From the NCBI RefSeq assembly GCF_023499215.1, contig NZ_JAKHSK010000001.1, positions 186,001 to 250,000 of the forward strand: 64,000 nucleotides of DNA, read 5' to 3'. This DNA comes from Zunongwangia pacifica (lineage in GTDB: Bacteria > Bacteroidota > Bacteroidia > Flavobacteriales > Flavobacteriaceae). Below, in pieces: positions 61,986 through 64,000 of this stretch (position 1 is the first letter of the stretch; each line of letters begins with the position of its first letter). The notes under the pieces are model-generated. The model was not told the DNA's origin and made no database searches. It saw only the letters and a list, made by a program, of their open reading frames with translations. Both the position numbers and the translations under genes were made by a program.

Positions 61986-62134
61986 ATGAGGCTGTCTAAA
62001 AACTCAATTTTAGTCAACCTGTTCCGATGGCTATCGGAATTGTTTCAGGTTCTCATAATGATTTTTAAATCAATGAGATGAGATTCTGAAACAAGTTCAG
62101 AATGACGTTTTTGGATGCTTTTAGACAGCCTCAT
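61986..62134. mobile_element. 149-bp MITE-like element with perfect 16-bp terminal inverted repeats
   Basis: Ends ATGAGGCTGTCTAAAA (61986-62001) and TTTTAGACAGCCTCAT (62119-62134) are exact inverse copies. Between them lies a REP-like pair with GTCAACCTGTTCCGATGGC and the inverse GAAACAAGTTCAGAATGAC. No transposase is encoded. The right end overlaps the start of the AraC gene. If the outer AT is counted as target sequence, a 2-base AT duplication is possible. Confidence 0.7.
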
Positions 62135-62716
62135 CTTTTAAAAATTAGAGTTTTGGCAGAGAATATTATTCATATAAAAAATGTGGTTTGTGGCCGTTGT
62201 ATCGCAACGGTAGAAGATATTCTGTCTAAACTTGAGATTCCATATAAAAATGTGAGTCTGGGAGAAGCCACTTTACTAAAAGATCTTTCTGCAGAAGAAC
62301 ATCAAGCCTTTACGTCGGAACTTGAAAAGGTAGGTTTTGAGCTTATAGAAACTAAAAATAAACGCGTCGTAAATCATATAAAATCGGTTTTAATTGAAGA
62401 GGTTTCGAATAGAACGGATCAGAAAAAGCTTTCTGAAATTTTAAGTACCAAGCTGCATTACGACTATAGCTATATCACCAATCTGTTTACTGCAGAAGAA
62501 GGACAAAGTATTCAATCCTATTTCAATAAGCTTAAAATTGAAAAAGCTAAAGAGTTGTTAGAGTACGATGAACTGAGTATAGCTGAAATTGCTTACGAGC
62601 TTGGTTTTTCAACAGCGGCCTATTTATCCACTTCCTTTAAAAAGCAAACTGGCATCACTCCATCTGAATATAAAAAAATGCAGATAAAAGGTCGAAAAGG
62701 CCTTGATGCTGTTTAA
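62102..62716 (+). CDS. AraC-family regulator with HMA-like N-terminal domain
   Basis: 204 residues from the only upstream ATG, which lies inside the MITE-like element; residues 1-11 come from it. A TTG at 62153 (18th codon) is a likely original start. Residues about 20-90 resemble a heavy-metal-associated domain: IIHIKNVVCGRCIATVEDIL has the CxxC metal site. The C-terminal part holds the AraC helix-turn-helix pair (about 130-198; ELSIAEIAYELGFSTAAYLSTSFKKQTG in its usual place). It probably senses copper and controls the island; this is inferred from domain and position. Confidence 0.8.
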   Translation: MTFLDAFRQPHLLKIRVLAENIIHIKNVVCGRCIATVEDILSKLEIPYKNVSLGEATLLKDLSAEEHQAFTSELEKVGFELIETKNKRVVNHIKSVLIEEVSNRTDQKKLSEILSTKLHYDYSYITNLFTAEEGQSIQSYFNKLKIEKAKELLEYDELSIAEIAYELGFSTAAYLSTSFKKQTGITPSEYKKMQIKGRKGLDAV

Positions 62717-62832
62717 AGTCTATTGGTGACCGGTTTAAATGCTGCTTCAATGCTCTAAAATCGAAATTTCTTACCAAAATATTAAAAGTGATTGGTGATT
62801 ATGAAGCCTACCTTTGTAGAGATTTAATTTTT

Positions 62833-62858
62833 ATGCTGAAAAGATCAAATTTCAGCAT
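62833..62858. promoter_or_regulatory. Inverted repeat upstream of the P-type ATPase gene
   Basis: Perfect 9-bp arms ATGCTGAAA (62833-62841) and TTTCAGCAT (62850-62858), 8-base spacer, 15 bases before the ATPase start. A -7-like box TACCTTTG lies upstream at 62809-62816. It may be an operator or a leader stem. Confidence 0.45.
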
Positions 62859-62872
62859 GTATTGTATTTTTT

Positions 62873-64000
62873 ATGATGAAGCATACATATAAAATTACCG
62901 GAATGAGTTGCCAGGGGTGTAAATCTCATGTGACGAAAGCACTTGAAAATATTCTTGAAGTAGAACAAGTTGAGGTAGATCTTGAAAAAGGAACCGCTGA
63001 AATTTCTATGAATAAACATATTGAAATTTCAGCATTTCAGCAGGCCTTAAAAAATGCCGGTGGAAATTATCAAATTTCGATGCCTTCGGAAACAAATTCT
63101 TCTGAAGATAGTATGATGACGCACAATTATCATGTAAGCGGAATGTCTTGCAATGGTTGTCGCGCTCATGTAGAAAAAACCTTAAATGAAGTTGATGGTG
63201 TAGCAAATGCTGAAGTGAATCTTGAAAAGGCCGAAGCAAGAATCAGTATGCATCATCATATTGAAATTGAAAAGTTTCAGCAGGTCTTAAAGAATGATGG
63301 TGGTGGATATGAAATTCATCCGGCAGGTCATAAGCATCAGCATTCAGAAAAAAGTAATAAGAAAAAAAAGCCTAAAGCCAAAGGAAATGGCAAGTGGTAT
63401 TGCCCAATGCATTGCGAAGGGGATAAGATGTATGACGAGCCGGGAGATTGCCCGGTATGCGGAATGGATTTGGTGCAGGCCCCTTCCCTTGGAGGGGGCA
63501 GTGGGGGAGGATATACCTGCCCAATGCATCCAGAAATCGAAGAAGATGAGCCTGGGGATTGCCCAATTTGTGGGATGGATCTGGTTCCAAAGGATCCCGA
63601 GCCAGATGCGCAAAATTCTACCTACCTGAAATTGCGCAAAAAGTTCTGGCTTTCTGTGGCTTTTACTTTACCGGTTTTCTTAATAGCTATGTCTGATATG
63701 CTGAATAACAATCCGCTTTATCAGATGATGGACTTGCAATATTGGAACTGGGTACAATTTGGATTATCGATCCCGGTAGTTTTTTATACGGCCTGGATGT
63801 TCTTTGAGCGTGCCTGGAAATCTGTGGTAAACTGGAATTTAAATATGTTTACGCTAATTGGTATTGGGGCAGGCGTGGCATGGATTTTCAGTATTTTAGG
63901 ACTGCTTTTTCCAGATCTGTTTCCAGATCAATTTAAAACCGAAGCAGGAACGGTGCATGTTTATTTTGAAGCTGCAACGGTAATTTTAACCTTAGTGCTG
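62873..64000 (+). CDS. copA: Copper-translocating P-type ATPase, N-terminal part (runs off the window)
   Basis: 376 codons are seen, open to the window end; an ATG at 62876 is an alternative start. Two HMA domains (GMSCQGCKSH near residue 11; GMSCNGCRAH near 90) are followed by a Lys-rich linker, two heavy-metal-binding modules (CPMHCEGDKMYDEPGDCP and CPMHPEIEEDEPGDCP, each ending CGMDL), and the first membrane helices of a PIB-type ATPase. The DKTGT and CPC motifs lie beyond the window. It should export Cu+ from the cytoplasm. The linker between the two modules is encoded by a palindromic repeat. Confidence 0.92.
   Translation, partial: MMKHTYKITGMSCQGCKSHVTKALENILEVEQVEVDLEKGTAEISMNKHIEISAFQQALKNAGGNYQISMPSETNSSEDSMMTHNYHVSGMSCNGCRAHVEKTLNEVDGVANAEVNLEKAEARISMHHHIEIEKFQQVLKNDGGGYEIHPAGHKHQHSEKSNKKKKPKAKGNGKWYCPMHCEGDKMYDEPGDCPVCGMDLVQAPSLGGGSGGGYTCPMHPEIEEDEPGDCPICGMDLVPKDPEPDAQNSTYLKLRKKFWLSVAFTLPVFLIAMSDMLNNNPLYQMMDLQYWNWVQFGLSIPVVFYTAWMFFERAWKSVVNWNLNMFTLIGIGAGVAWIFSILGLLFPDLFPDQFKTEAGTVHVYFEAATVILTLVL
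63479..63510. repeat. Palindromic repeat in the linker of the P-type ATPase gene
   Basis: Arms GCCCCTTCC (63479-63487) and GGAGGGGGC (63491-63499) with one mismatch and loop CTT, followed by AGTGGGGGAGG. It encodes APSLGGGSGGG between two conserved metal-binding modules and is far more GC-rich than its surroundings. Confidence 0.65.

Noticed and set aside
63294-63629. Plus-strand 111-codon frame within the P-type ATPase gene
   Set aside because: It is out of frame with the open ATPase reading frame, which carries clear HMA and metal-binding motifs and runs to the window end.

Overview
The window looks like chromosomal DNA of a marine-type member of the Flavobacteriaceae (Bacteroidota), close in gene content to genera such as Zunongwangia, Gramella or Salegentibacter; the genus is a guess from gene content. 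Support comes from a type IX secretion (T9SS) type B sorting domain, exosortase F with its partner membrane protein, a GYDIA-family GHMP kinase next to a class II HMG-CoA reductase, a short ComEC, and promoters of the Bacteroidota type (TTTG, about 19-20 bp, TAnnTTTG). No rRNA, CRISPR array, phage or intact transposase gene was seen. One tRNA gene (Phe, GAA) is present.

Layout. 1-5.6 kb: SGNH-hydrolase lipoprotein, small holin-like membrane protein, then trigger factor, ClpP and ClpX. 5.8-11.4 kb: a pyruvate dehydrogenase operon (aceE, aceF, lpdA) with an unusually acidic E2 linker. 11.4-15.9 kb: a translesion-type pair, a Y-family polymerase plus a short DnaE-like polymerase, behind a 44-bp palindromic operator. 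16.1-20.2 kb: a 1355-residue secreted repeat protein, then tRNA-Phe. 20.4-28.0 kb: coaX, an outer-membrane protein, a TPR protein, lptC, a CNNM/CorC protein and a PpiD-like foldase, an envelope-biogenesis run. 28.1-34.8 kb: mevalonate-pathway genes, dipeptidyl peptidase IV, a peptide transporter, a thioredoxin. 34.8-39.7 kb (minus strand): surE, lpxB, an NlpC/P60 lipoprotein, comEC. 39.8-42 kb: tail-specific protease. 42.1-49.8 kb (minus strand): purH, mreBCD, PBP2, rodA and a SRPBCC gene broken by a 95-bp insertion. 49.9-53 kb: a MacB-type permease, a free-methionine-sulfoxide-reductase-like GAF protein, xrtF and its partner. 53.3-64 kb: a copper/silver resistance island (HYC_CC_PP protein, CusA, TolC-like, CusB, a DUF3347 lipoprotein, an AraC regulator with an HMA-like N-terminus, and a CopA-type P-ATPase running off the window).

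The most unusual signal is in and around the copper island. It is saturated with small repeats: head-to-head REP-like hairpin pairs, a 149-bp MITE-like element with perfect 16-bp terminal inverted repeats, heptanucleotide tandem tracts and a structured 170-bp intergenic element. Several of these have moved into coding sequence in frame: a palindrome inside cusA, another in the linker of the P-type ATPase, a heptamer tract in the N-terminus of the TolC-like protein, and the MITE end supplying the only ATG of the AraC gene. Other notable items are a perfect intrinsic-terminator hairpin inside the signal-peptide codons of lptC, a terminator embedded in the 3' coding end of comEC, and the operator of the polymerase pair, which overlaps a promoter -7 box.

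All calls rest on reading the sequence and on known family motifs; no database search was run.
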